Shown here: piece by piece, positions 30,177 to 40,507 of the stretch | How the letters are laid out: each line of letters starts with the position of its first letter | Position numbering within the stretch: position 1 is the stretch's first letter | From: Ilyonectria destructans | Taxonomy: Eukaryota > Ascomycota > Sordariomycetes > Hypocreales > Nectriaceae | Reading direction: 5' to 3' | NCBI GenBank assembly: GCA_020740775.1 | Contig: JAHEWK010000008.1 | Span: 1,736,001-1,800,000 of the forward strand | DNA: 64,000 bases | Made by a program: the position numbers and the translations under genes | The notes under the pieces: generated by a model | What the model saw: only the letters and a program-made list of their open reading frames with translations | The model's database searches: none | What the model was told of the DNA's origin: nothing

Positions 30177-32041
30177 AGAAGTAAGTGGTGGTACTACGGC
30201 TTGTAAGGGGTGTGAGTGGGTGTAGGATTTTCTAATCGGGGGTAATGCATTACGCTGGGATGAACATCTTTGACTAAATCACACAATCATTCATCAATCT
30301 ATAATTCGGCACGAGATCATTCAGGGAGTCGGTTAGAAGCCATGATAACAACTTTTGAGCACAAACATGGTGTCCCTATCCTCAGTCTGTCTGTAATTCT
30401 GCTTCCTGTGCCGACATAACCGAAAGATGCCAACCTGCCTCTCCAAGTCAACCTATAGCACCCAAAAGTTCACTCCCGGCCGTACTTGAGCCAATCTTCA
30501 GTAGAGTGTTGTGGGTCTGGCTCTCCACCAACAAGGGGGCCAGAATCGATAACCTTAGAACTTACAGCCTAGTCACTCCACCCGGGCGACAGTGGTTCCA
30601 CCTCGGACACTAGGGTACCTATCTGACAGCTCGGTCTCCGCTGGACGGGCCACGAATACGGACCGACTTGGCATGCGTCTGGACTTGATGTGCTGGGGAC
30701 CTGGCAAGGAAGTGCCGGATCAGGTCATGAAGTGGTCCATGTTCCCAGATAGCTTCATCTTCAAAGTGAGGGGGATACGCAATCGCAAAAAAGGGCCGCC
30801 TTGGCACGCGTTTGCCTGGCGTTAAATTTAAGTAATTAATTGCTCACTGAGAGCTCAAGTTCACTGCTGGCAGCACTTTTGTCATGTACTCGGCCCTAAT
30901 ATTTCGGCCTGAATCGAATCATTGATCCCCGACTTCGGGGTTCGCATTCGGTAGTTCCAATAAGCTGACCCATGTTAGAACGTATTTTCAGCTCCGAAGC
31001 TTCAAATTAAGCTATTTCCGGCCGAGCTTCCGTGACATCAAATGGGTGACGTGATGCGACCAGGCTAACAGGCCGCCTTAACCGTTGGATGACAAACATA
31101 TCTAGAAAAACAAAGCTGGGAATTAACCTCACCAGCTCGCAATTGAAGCGAAAACAAGTTGTAAAGAGTAGATAGGTTAAATGCGGAACTTCTATCGGAA
31201 CCGTGAGAGCGCATCTTCACCAAACCTCAGCGAGTCCGTGGTCTAGATCACCTTGTTAGATATATACCCTAATAAAGATGTGATGAAATAACCGGGGATC
31301 CTCTTTTTAGTCAATTTGGATAATCCGAGACACCTCCAGGTCACGTGTCGCACTCGGCTGTACGGAGTGAGTGGGAGCTGGAGGATTAAGCTCCGAGCTT
31401 CACTAACACAGCTCTCCAGGAATGTAAACATGATCAATTTTGAGGTCTTGATGTCGATCCTCCCGGCTCGTAGTATAACTTTATCTCAAAGCTTCAGCTC
31501 TTTATGGCATGGTTTGCATCTGGTGTAGGCGATCCAAGGGCGGGCGAGAAGCGATCCGCGCCATCGCACAAAGGATGCTTTCCGCTTGGTGCTCCCTCGC
31601 CTCTCCCTTGAGCGACGTTTTCGGCGACGCTGGGCTCCTGCAATCCCGGCCCTCATCCACGGAACGACTGACGTATGGCCTGTACAACTTTGCCTTGCCT
31701 CATCAGGGCAAGCTCCGGTGGGAAGCTGCGTTTGAGCTTGAGCCAATCGCTTCTGTGTGCATCCCTTCGCCTCGACGTCACGATGGTGGTCCATGAGGGA
31801 CGCGATCCCAAACCGTCGACAGCTGAGGGCAACCTTAAAAACCCAACCTTGATATAAGAACCGGATGTCTCGCATGTAGAAGGTTAGCCTGCACCAAATA
31901 AGCATTTCCGACTCTCCTGCGCTCTTCCACATTCACGACATCCGTCCACTCATCCGCAACCAATTCACTCAGCAGTGGAGCGGCTGTGTGAAACACCAAC
32001 CTTCCACTTCGATACACACATCAACACCAAAAACTGCAATC
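30177..32041. other. 1.9-kb intergenic region
   Basis: No supported gene. Overlapping open frames at 31,486-31,932 on both strands lack any domain. A TATA-like GATATAAG at about 31,852 lies roughly 190 bases upstream of the next gene, and the last 120 bases are CA-rich leader. Confidence 0.45.
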
Positions 32042-32594
32042 ATGTTCAAGGCGACGCTTCTTTTGCTGCTTGCCACTCAAGGCCTATGCAATCCGATCGG
32101 TGCCTATCGACACCCGCGAATGGGCGGCTGGGATAGTGCGCCTATAATTACGAACTTCTCATGGCAGGAGTTCGCCGCGAACACTGGCGTGGACCCAAAG
32201 GCATACATAACCACTCCTGGCAAGGGGATAGAGGAGAATTTTACGTGCACAAAGGTATGGCCACATAACTCTTCCTTTGTTGGTCGGTTATTGACACATT
32301 CTCTAGCAAACCGGGCCGGACCGAATCGACTGTCCTGGTGCCATTTCCGCCTGGACAGAGCTGACGGAAGACAGTCACTTGAAGATTAAGGCGGGACAAT
32401 GCATCGCGGCCACCAATAATCTCTGCCGAACCGCCGTGTGTGCTCCCCGGGGACCCTTGAATATTCACATCGACCAGATCATCGGGCGGATGTGGAACCC
32501 GCTATCGATGAAATGTGTGCTGGGAGGCAGAGGAGGGATCCTTCAAAGCAAAGACTCGGCGTTCATCATCGAGATGGGAACGCCACAGGAATAA
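32042..32594 (+). CDS. Small secreted cysteine-containing protein (effector-like)
   Basis: Exons 32042-32254 and 32307-32594 (donor GTATGG, TTGAC branch, acceptor CTCTAG) encode 166 residues. A signal peptide (MFKATLLLLLATQGLCNPIG) is followed by a compact domain with cysteines in FTCTK, RIDCPGA, GQCIAATNNLCRTAVCAPRG and SMKCVLGGRGG, seven in total in the mature part. The end GGILQSKDSAFIIEMGTPQE looks structured, with no repeats and no membrane anchor. Size, signal peptide and cysteines fit fungal small secreted proteins, including effectors, but I do not recognise a named family and infer no activity. It is convergent with the PEP-mutase-like gene. Confidence 0.8.
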
Positions 32595-32876
32595 AAGTTT
32601 GTTTGTATTAAGCTCAATTAGCTTGGAGTTTGTGTTAAAAAAAGGTCGATGGTTTCGACGGGTGTCTGGGTATTAGACGGTTTGCCTCGGTCGATTTCAT
32701 TCCTTAACTACGACCGAGTTTTTAGCTTGGCATAATATCTGATCCAAACTACATTCTTTAATTCATCAATTATTTTCTCATTAACTCATTCATTCCGGTG
32801 ACTTTAAAATCACCAAACCCTAAGTAGTGGACTTTCTATGTGATGCACGGGTCGCAAGTGGCTAGCAATGCCAGCC
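32595..32876. other. AT-rich convergent spacer
   Basis: AT-rich 3' flanks of two convergent genes, with runs such as TTCATCAATTATTTTCTC. No gene. Confidence 0.5.
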
Positions 32877-33686
32877 TCAAAATAGTCCTCCACCATTCAG
32901 AATGCTGGCCGCGGCTTTCTTCATGGCCGTGTTGGCGACCAGGAACAGGCTTGGCCCAACGCTGATCCTCGCAACGCCAATCTTGGCCAACTCACCCGTC
33001 GTCAACGCATCTGGCGTCGCGGCCAACTTGACGGCGACTCGGCCGTCCAGCTCCTTGACCAGTGTCTCCACCCACGCCGTACGCATCCCACGCTCGGAAC
33101 CGCCCCAGTAGAAGACAGTCGTGGCACCGGCATCCAAGTACGCCTTTCCGCGGGTGATGGCCTCCCGGACCATGGATTCGTCGTCAAGCTCCGTGTTGAG
33201 GTGGAAGATGTCGCACCGGGCGTTGAGCACAAAGTCGGGGCAGCCAGCATCGGCGGCAGCTTGGAGGGCCGTCTTGTAGCGCCGGACTTGCTCATCGATG
33301 TTGTACATGGCAGCAGTGGATGGAATGCTGTCCTCAATGTTGGCTCCAACGACGCCAAGTTTGACGGCATGTGCCACAGAAGTGGATATTTGGTCGCCGT
33401 AACCGTCTTGTAAGTCGGCGGTCAAGGGTAGGCCGGCGGCTTTGCACAACGGAGCAAGCTTGGCGATTGCCTCGAAGTTTTGCTCCATTGTGAGATCCTC
33501 ATCCTTGAGACCAAGAGTGGCAGCAACGGCCCATGATGCCGAGGCAATGGCCTTTACAGGTTTGGAGTCGCCATCATTGAGAGAGACGACAGCGTTGAAG
33601 GATGGAATGTCCCACACGTTCGGGAAAACGATAGGTGAGGAAGGGACGTGCAGTGCCTTGAGTTGTTTGGCAGATTCATTAGTCAT
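32877..33686 (-). CDS. Isocitrate lyase/PEP phosphomutase-superfamily enzyme
   Basis: A single-exon 269-residue protein with the (beta/alpha)8 fold signatures of the ICL/PEP-mutase superfamily, which cleaves or forms C-C or P-C bonds next to a carboxylate using Mg2+. Visible blocks: VFPNVWDIPSFNAVVS near the start, ADLQDGYGD (the metal-binding DxDxGYG strand), VVGANIEDS (second acidic metal site), LNARCDIF, AGATTVFYWGG, and a C-terminal TGELAKIGVARISVGP. The Cys-containing KKCGH loop of true (methyl)isocitrate lyases is absent, so it belongs to the PEP-mutase/oxaloacetate-hydrolase-like branch with undefined substrate. A TATAAGA on the minus strand at 33779-33773 is about 90 bases upstream. 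It is divergent from the GNAT gene. Confidence 0.88.
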   Translation of the reverse strand: MTNESAKQLKALHVPSSPIVFPNVWDIPSFNAVVSLNDGDSKPVKAIASASWAVAATLGLKDEDLTMEQNFEAIAKLAPLCKAAGLPLTADLQDGYGDQISTSVAHAVKLGVVGANIEDSIPSTAAMYNIDEQVRRYKTALQAAADAGCPDFVLNARCDIFHLNTELDDESMVREAITRGKAYLDAGATTVFYWGGSERGMRTAWVETLVKELDGRVAVKLAATPDALTTGELAKIGVARISVGPSLFLVANTAMKKAAASILNGGGLF

Positions 33687-34208
33687 GATTGCTGACTTTG
33701 TTTGTGAATCGGATCAGGGGATGTTTGTGAGCCGAAGATATTGAGAATGCCCTCAAAGTCACTCTTATACTGCAAGAGGGAAACAGTTGTCGAGTCAGAC
33801 CGAAGCTGATGATCCCGTCAACGAAAGGGCGCGGTAATGAGCGGGGCAATTCGACCCCGATTGAAGTTGACAGCTTGGCCCGGCGTTAGCCACTGAATAC
33901 ACGCTACGATCGCAGCGTTACTTCTTTAGGGCAGTGGTCGAAATTCAATCTGTGTGGTTCCGAGCGGCTTTCCTAGTTCCGCAGAATAGTTGACCGCACA
34001 CTTGTGCTGGATGACGTTATTGGGCGGGAGTTGGCACGATGCCAGACTAGGTCAATAGCTGTGTGGGGAAGGGTTTGCTGTTTGCTGTCAGCTGCAAGCC
34101 TCAAAAGAAAATATTTTACGCTTTGGTCGGGCTTGGAATTTAAAGTGAATTTCATAACCTAGGCCAAACCTGGGCGTTTGCTTGTTACCGTTGTACCCCG
34201 CGAGTAAG
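33687..34208. promoter_or_regulatory. Divergent promoter of PEP-mutase-like and GNAT genes
   Basis: A 522-base region between two start codons. TATAAGA (reverse complement of 33773-33779) points toward the PEP-mutase-like gene. No gene is seen. Confidence 0.45.
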
Positions 34209-34835
34209 ATGACGTTCCAGATGCGAAAGGCCGTCCCGGCCGACATCCCGGCTCTGTGCGCCGTCTACTTCTCAGCGTTTTCAGACACGATAGTCGGGCG
34301 ACAAGTCTTTCCGCCCGGCTCCGAAGCCGCGCGGGCCTTTTGGGTCACGAGCCTGACGGAAGATCTCCCAGATCCCAATTTCGAGTTTCTCGTCATGACC
34401 ACCCGCTCCGAGGGCGATTCTGAGGAGCAAGTTGTCGGCTACGCGAAATGGGTCCGGCCCGGCACTCTCATCGAGATGCCCCCGCCGGCCGACGCCTGGC
34501 CGCAGGACGGCAACCCGGAGCTGGCTGTCGACTTCTTTGGAAAATTGACGGCGACGCACAAGCACATGATGGACGACCGGCCGCACTGGTACCTGTCGCT
34601 GATTGGGGTGCGCAAGGAGTGGATGGGAAAGGGGGCCGCGAGCCCGCTGATGCGATGGGGTGTAGAACGAGCCGACGAGGACGGGCTGCCGTGTTTCTTG
34701 GAGGCGACGCCCAATGCCAAGGGCATGTACGAGAAGTATGGGTTCCGCGTGGTGGGCCAGCAGGAGTTTGAGTCGCCAAGCGGCAGAGTGTTGGATTTCT
34801 ACATGCTCCGTGATGCAATGACGGGTGGGAAGTGA
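34209..34835 (+). CDS. GNAT-family N-acetyltransferase
   Basis: A single exon gives 208 residues. GNAT enzymes move an acetyl group from acetyl-CoA to an amine. The N-terminus MTFQMRKAVPADIPALCAVY is the typical first strand and helix; the core shows VVGYAKWVRPG (strand 4), LSLIGVRKEWMGKGAASPLM (the acetyl-CoA pyrophosphate loop, with RxxxGKG in place of Q/RxxGxG), and FLEATPNAKGMYEKYGFRVV (motif B). The final strand VLDFYMLRDAMTGGK completes the domain. The fungal subgroup usually lacks a known substrate. The ATG at 34209 is preferred over an upstream non-ATG extension because it starts directly at the domain. Confidence 0.88.
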   Translation: MTFQMRKAVPADIPALCAVYFSAFSDTIVGRQVFPPGSEAARAFWVTSLTEDLPDPNFEFLVMTTRSEGDSEEQVVGYAKWVRPGTLIEMPPPADAWPQDGNPELAVDFFGKLTATHKHMMDDRPHWYLSLIGVRKEWMGKGAASPLMRWGVERADEDGLPCFLEATPNAKGMYEKYGFRVVGQQEFESPSGRVLDFYMLRDAMTGGK

Positions 34836-34913
34836 AGAGGGAGCCAACGACTTGGCAAATAGATCTTGTCACGCCTGCAGGAGTTGATGTGAATAGGATC
34901 GCACCGGACGAGA

Positions 34914-34919
34914 TATATA
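34914..34919 (+). promoter_or_regulatory. TATA-like element TATATA
   Basis: TATATA about 102 bases upstream of the start of the Cys-rich gene at 35,021 and 79 bases after the GNAT stop, suggesting the small gene has its own promoter. Confidence 0.4.
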
Positions 34920-35020
34920 GCCCTCATAGATCGACGATAGACAACCGGATTGCGACCTTCCACAACACCCGCACCGCACCACAGACCGCCTTGCTATCCA
35001 CCCTAGAACAGCCATCAGTA

Positions 35021-35368
35021 ATGTGCAAGTGCGAGTTTAACCGGTACGCCTGCGGGCACGAGGACAAGCGCGGATACATCAATTGCACGACGGGACAGCC
35101 GATGGCGGACAGTCGGGACAGCTGCGGCGTAGTTGACTTCACACCGAAATACACCGAGGGACCATGTACGACCGCCGGGTGCAACTACCAGGAAGTCATC
35201 AAGAAGGGGTGGAAGTGCTGCCAGTGCAAGAAGGGGCCGAACAGGCTGCCCGGGTGCGATAACGATACGAAGCCGTTTAGTTGGAGATTTTATGAGTGCG
35301 GACACAGGCGGTGTTCGGCTTGTGACGTGTGGGAGGATAAGGAGGACAAAGGGGCAAGGGGAAAGTGA
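35021..35368 (+). CDS. Small Cys-rich, probably zinc-binding protein
   Basis: A single exon gives 115 residues. It starts MCKCEFNRYACGHEDKRGYI and carries CxC, CGH, CTTAGC, KCCQCKKG, CDND, YECGHRRCSACD: at least 14 Cys and three His in pairs suited to bind zinc, like cross-brace or RING-related fingers. No ubiquitin-ligase signature is clear. Fungi have several such short 'MCxxxxxxxxCGH' proteins without assigned function. A second protein of the same general style is encoded at 47,593-46,901. It lies 185 bases after the GNAT gene on the same strand. Confidence 0.72.
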   Translation: MCKCEFNRYACGHEDKRGYINCTTGQPMADSRDSCGVVDFTPKYTEGPCTTAGCNYQEVIKKGWKCCQCKKGPNRLPGCDNDTKPFSWRFYECGHRRCSACDVWEDKEDKGARGK

Positions 35369-36732
35369 CTGGCGGCGGTGGGAGCGGAAGTGGGAGTGGT
35401 GGTGGAGGCGCAACGAGTAAAGATGCTCTTTAGAAGGATCTCAAGCTGATTACGTCGGGGATCTCTAAAGGTTCTTCGGTTGGAATGTAGTTAGTTACTT
35501 GAGTGCTGTCGTTCGTTGAACAGAGCTCTTTGGGTGGCGACGGGCTTCCCGGGGTGAACAGACCCGAGCCTCGGCTGGGTTAGGGGAGAGTTTAGAAGGT
35601 AGAGGGGCCACTCGGCCGAGAAGTCGACCTTGGAAACTTGCCGGGGAGGGAGTCATCGTGGCGTGTGATGGGGAGATGGCTGCGAGATGGTGGCGTATCC
35701 GACATCCGAACAGCTCTCGATGAGTGAATCAGTGACGATCGACTACCATTCTCGTCATCGTTTTGTGCCTCGGTGCGCCCGGCCTGCGCCCCATCATCAC
35801 CCATGGGGGAGATCCATTCCCGTTGGAGTTTTCATCGTTAGCGGCAGTGATGACGTTTAGTTTTCGAACTTTTTTTCTTGCGTGGTAATCGTGCACAAGA
35901 CCAAGACCTCGATGCACTCGCAATGGATCGCCTCGGTCTCCAATTCGGGCCTAGACTCGCAAGAGACGCCTGCAGGATGGAAGAATCTGCTGGAGACCGG
36001 GCGATAGTGTGCGTTGGGACGATGAAAAGGTCGCGTGACTTGTTCCCTCCCGTTTGTGGTCTTCTTTTTATTTGTTTTTATTCTGGTTGCTGTTTTGTTC
36101 TCCCTCTCATTTTGCTTCCTCGTCGATACCCTCACGTCGATCAAACTTGTGGACGAACGGCTAGTGCAATCAGAGCTCCCAAAGTGCTTGCATGTAAAGC
36201 CAACCAGGCAAAAAACACACGGACAGGCAGAAAATCAGTCAAGACGTGACAGGGGTAAGATCAGCCAAGGAGTCTGGACCACGTACGTCACCAGAATCTG
36301 ACACCGAAGCCCAGCAAAAAAAGCCACTGCACAGCGCAGCGCATTGCATCGTATTCGCGGCGTCCAGCACAGCCCATACGATTCTTCCCAATCCGCCAAC
36401 CCGCCAATCTCCCTTTCACCCCTGTATTCATTCATTCATCATCACTTTCGCCTCGCCCTCATTTCAGCCAACCTCAACCTCGCCCTTTCCTTATCCCGTC
36501 ATTGCCATTTTGGTTTTCAGCAGCTTCGATTCTTGCTTTGTGTTTCTCAACACTTCCGGACGTTCCTTTTCGATACCAATTTGCGACTCACGATTTGCGA
36601 CCTGCGATAAGCGAGCATCGAGCAACGAGCAACCAGCGAAACCACGACTTGGCCGCCCGCCTTCGTCCACACGCTGCGATTGATTCAACGTCGCCACCGT
36701 CATCCTCGCGACGACAAAATCCCATACCCGCC
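35369..36732. other. Intergenic region with long pyrimidine-rich leader
   Basis: No supported gene. 36,040-36,160 is T/C-rich and 36,400-36,720 is a CT/CA-rich leader with several short open frames upstream of the next gene, typical of a long 5' UTR. Confidence 0.45.
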
Positions 36733-38487
36733 ATGGAACAATCCACCACCACCAAGCTGGCCTCGTACCTGTCGAGGTTGAGCCCCGTCCCGGCCTTCCC
36801 AGAGTACACCGGCCCCTACAAAGTCGGCACTGTCGACGTCGAGATCCCCGTCTCCGAGCTGGAATCGCCTGTACCTGTTCCTGAGGGCGCCAGCGACATC
36901 AACACCGTCCAGTTCCGAATGTTCTACCCAGCCGTCTCAGCATCGAGCGAGAAGCGAATCGGCTGGCTGCCCACGCCCCAGCGACAACATCTTTCTGCCT
37001 ACACCAAGTTCCTTGGGATTGGTCCCATGCTGGCAGACTTCCTCTCGTAAGTCTTGCCCATAATCGGCCTATTATCTCAATGCCATTAAGAATCAATACG
37101 ATGGGTGCATTTGCTGACCGCTTCGACCTCTAGATTCCTCCCCCGCCACCTCCACTACACCACCATCCCCGTCCACAAGAATGCTACCCTGAGCGAGCCC
37201 ACCGAGTCCCAGCGATGGCCAACCATGATCTTCTCCCACGGTCTGGGCGGAGGCCGAAACTCGTACTCGTATATTGCGGGCTCTCTGGCCTCCCACGGTA
37301 TCGTCGTCTTATGCCCGGAGCACCGCGATGGAAGTGCTGTCGCAACCTTTATCCGCCAACCCGGCATCTCTACTGGACGCCGCCAGATCCCCTACCAGAA
37401 GGTCTCCCATGATGTCAGCCCCGAGGTGTACGACGCCCGCGAGGCCCAATTGAGGATTCGATGCTGGGAGATGGGCTTGATCCACCAAGCAATCCTGGCC
37501 GTCGACCGTGGCTCGAAGTACACCAACCTGAACCGTTCCACCCCAAGCCTCGCCCCGTTCGTTGGAAAGCTCAATGTCCACGACCCCGGTAGCATCATAT
37601 TTGCCGGTCACAGTTTTGGCGCTGCCACAATGGCGCAATTCCTCAAGAGCACCTACTACGCCAGCGACCCGAAGGTTGTAGCGATGGAGCATCCGCTGTT
37701 CACCCCCGCCGAAGGTTCCGAGATCCGACAGCAGATTACCGAAAGGACCATCACCATGTTGCTCGACATGTGGTGCATGCCTCTGATGGCCCCCAACTCG
37801 GCGCCGTTGTTCAACCTCCCCCTGCCTGTCTACGCCGACGTTCCTACGGCTCCTGGTGGCAAGGCTATTCTGGCCGTTGAGTCTGAGTCCTTCTTCAAGT
37901 GGAAGGAACACCTTCATGTCAAGGCCCGGCTCTTGTCCCCTGATCCCACTGCTAAGACGGTCACACCTGATTTGTACGAACGCCCCAGCGGAATAAAGCT
38001 CCCGGAACCCAACTTCTTCTACGTTATGAACTCGGCCCATCTGAACCAGTCTGATTTTGGAATCCTCTTCCCCTGGTTGACGAAGAAGATTTTTGATGCC
38101 GAGCAACCCGAGCGGGCGTTGCGCCTTAACCTTCGAGCACAGCTGCAGCTTCTGCGAGCTAACGATATCCCCATCGCTCGCACCTACGTCGGAGACTTGG
38201 TAGACGGCACCCAGTTCGACAAACTTGATGTCAAGAAACAGAGTGGGCCCAAGTGCCATGACGGCACCAACGACGACCAGGCCATCTTTGACAGGAGCGG
38301 AAGCGACTTTGTCAACCACTGGCGATGGATTGACCTCGTGGGCATGGGCGACTCCGGCGAGAAGGAATCGGGCAAGACAGTTGAGGAGCAAGTCGAAGAG
38401 ACCGAGCAAGATATGAAGGGCTCGCTTGATCCTAGCGAGGAGATGGCTGTTCCCGTGGCCCAGACTGCCAACGCAGTTGCGGCCTAA
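36733..38487 (+). CDS. Platelet-activating factor acetylhydrolase-like esterase
   Basis: Exons 36733-37046 and 37134-38487 (GTAAGT donor, CTGAC branch) encode 555 residues, an alpha/beta hydrolase of the PAF-AH isoform II family that removes short or oxidised acyl chains from phospholipids. Visible features: the N-terminal family block YKVGTVDVEIPVSEL, the oxyanion strand WPTMIFSHGLGGGRNSYSYI, HRDGS, and the nucleophile elbow GHSFGA with Ser265. A candidate catalytic His is in MNSAHLNQSDFG. No signal peptide is seen, so a cytosolic or membrane-associated form is likely. The C-terminal 60 residues are acidic and low-complexity (VEEQVEETEQDMKG). The ATG at 36733 follows a CA-rich leader (CCGCC-ATG). 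Confidence 0.9.
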
Positions 38488-39481
38488 GGGTGTTTTGATG
38501 GATGCGGGAAGACGAATTTAATGACGAGCGACCTCCTTTTGTACACTTTGTTTGTTTAACGCTTCGGTGGCTCTTTTTCCTTGTTTTTGAGATACCTCTT
38601 GGCGCATGGCATAGATACGGTTGTGAGTGTGAAGGATGGACCAGCTCCCCCACAAGTGGAACACAAAAGATTCTGGGTTGGATGGTTTTGCTTGATCAGT
38701 TGGTGGTAATCACAAAAGATCGAAAGTTATCTTGTGTACTATAGAAGACGGCGTGGTTACTCTTGTGTGATAAATTTACAGTGCCCACCTTCTCTCTACC
38801 TCTCCTGAACTATGCCCACTTCTCATCTTGCTGGTCATGCTGTCAGATTCTAAAGGTGTGCATGAGAATTTACCTTCAAATCTATTTACTACCTGACTTC
38901 CACCGCGATTAGTAGCTGCGAAAGTATTCTCCAAGTTCTACTAATAATGCATTACCCGTACGTCGACCCTCCACATCCAACATCACTAAGGGCGATCAGG
39001 ATAAAGGAATTAGTACTTAGTGTTAAGATTAGGGCTGTGCAATTATTCACTAAGCATAAGGCTTAGGCCGGATACTAAGCTCATTCTGGCAGATGTCAAT
39101 TAATTCGTATGTGATATAATAGACAGCGTTCCATCCTATCGAGTTCTTCCTTACTATGCTGTCCTCCCTTCACCACTTCATCCCGCGTCTCCCGAAGCGA
39201 ATGCAAGAAAGACATAACTTTGAATTTGAGTAATACCTCATTAAAGGTGATTACCCAATAAACTAAAGTTCTAACCAACGAAGGAGGGTGGTATCCATAA
39301 CTCCACAAGGTGGACGTTGAAGCATGCCTGGGCACGGAACGTCCTTCAAGTGACCTGACCTTGAGGGATTGGAGGAAATATATAAGGTACTCATCGTTGC
39401 CAAACGAAGTGGTAGTTCTCAGACATCAATATTATAAAATACAGCAATCAATTGCATACTTCCTAAACAAGAATAACCATC
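38488..39481. other. Intergenic region
   Basis: No gene seen. It includes short CTAAG/TTAG repeats around 38,985-39,080. A TATA-like TATATAAG at 39379-39386 is about 100 bases upstream of the F-box gene. Confidence 0.45.
39379..39386 (+). promoter_or_regulatory. TATA-like element TATATAAG
   Basis: A good TATA match 96 bases before the F-box gene start codon, in an AT-rich leader. Confidence 0.45.
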
Positions 39482-40507
39482 ATGGACCTCTTCAAAACGG
39501 TAGCACCCCGCCAACTCCTGGCCATGATCAAATCAACAATACGACAGCCACTTGGAAAGGTGCAGAGCCAGGGTTGCATCATACTCCAGCTGCCAGTTGA
39601 GGTGCTCCTTCTCATAGTGGAAGCCCTCCCTTTGTCCAGTCAAGTAAGCGTCTCTCAAACCTGCCGCCCACTACGGACTATTTTGGCGCACCTGCGCAAC
39701 TCGGCGTCGTATCTCCCGCGCGGCGAGTTCCTGGAGTTTCTTTCCTGCCTCGCTCGCAACATGCCTGAAAAGTGGGTGTGTGACGTGTGCCTCAAGCTCC
39801 ACCCTGTGAGCCTGCAGGACACTTGGAAGAATCCATACCGCAGCTCTTGTCCTCGATATTATGTGTACCAAAAGACATACAGATTGGAACACTTCAGCCT
39901 TGGCAACCGCCATGTTCAACTCGCCCTTAAGTATACACGCATGGATGGCATTAGCAAAAAGTATCAGCGGTACCTGGAGACACTGCTGACTCCGCACCAC
40001 GGAACCTTCCTCGCCGATTCGCTCAAGGACACACCACTTCAGCGTCGGCACTCGGTCTATCCCAAGATTGTCAATGGGAGGTATCTGGTGCTATCGGTTT
40101 GGCGCTACGATATGGATCGCGAGAAGGTGTCACGGCAAAGAATGGGTTCCCTACGGGTATGCGGGCATCAGATATTCAACGACTGGGGCGAGGCCTTGAG
40201 AGAAATGGCCGGGTTCCGAGTTCAAGATGATCCCAAAAAGGTACTGTGGACCGCCGTTAGCACAGCGTTCCAAGCAGAGGGTGCCGAGGTGCGCAAGTCT
40301 TGTCCTTACTGCCTCACCGACTTCTCTGTACAAGCATGTCCCGAACGCGCCACGGTGCGTATGTGGCAGGATCTAGGGCCTGAAGGGTCCCCATTGAACC
40401 CAGAGTGGACGGAAAACAACATCTCCGTGCCTTTGAAGGAAAGAAAATTTAAGATTATCAATAACAAGGTTCCCGGAGACATTCGCAGACTCTACGAATT
40501 GGGGTGA
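39482..40507 (+). CDS. F-box-domain protein
   Basis: A single exon gives 341 residues. The F-box is at about 35-75: IILQLPVEVLLLIVEALPLS then SQVSVSQTCRPLRTILAHLR, the helical module that binds Skp1 in SCF ubiquitin ligases. After it come paired cysteines (WVCDVCLKLHP) and a later CPYC motif, which may form a small zinc site, common in fungal F-box proteins of this type. No LRR or WD repeats are visible, so the substrate-binding part is of an unknown kind. Filamentous fungi encode many such proteins and most have no assigned target. Confidence 0.85.
   Translation: MDLFKTVAPRQLLAMIKSTIRQPLGKVQSQGCIILQLPVEVLLLIVEALPLSSQVSVSQTCRPLRTILAHLRNSASYLPRGEFLEFLSCLARNMPEKWVCDVCLKLHPVSLQDTWKNPYRSSCPRYYVYQKTYRLEHFSLGNRHVQLALKYTRMDGISKKYQRYLETLLTPHHGTFLADSLKDTPLQRRHSVYPKIVNGRYLVLSVWRYDMDREKVSRQRMGSLRVCGHQIFNDWGEALREMAGFRVQDDPKKVLWTAVSTAFQAEGAEVRKSCPYCLTDFSVQACPERATVRMWQDLGPEGSPLNPEWTENNISVPLKERKFKIINNKVPGDIRRLYELG

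Noticed and set aside
37309..38409. Minus-strand frame of 366 codons opposite the PAF-AH-like gene
   Set aside because: Antisense shadow; the plus strand has the GHSFGA nucleophile and a consistent intron.
38985..39080. TTAGGG-like sequence as an internal telomeric repeat
   Set aside because: Only one TTAGGG occurs among CTAAG/TTAG variants; not a tandem array.
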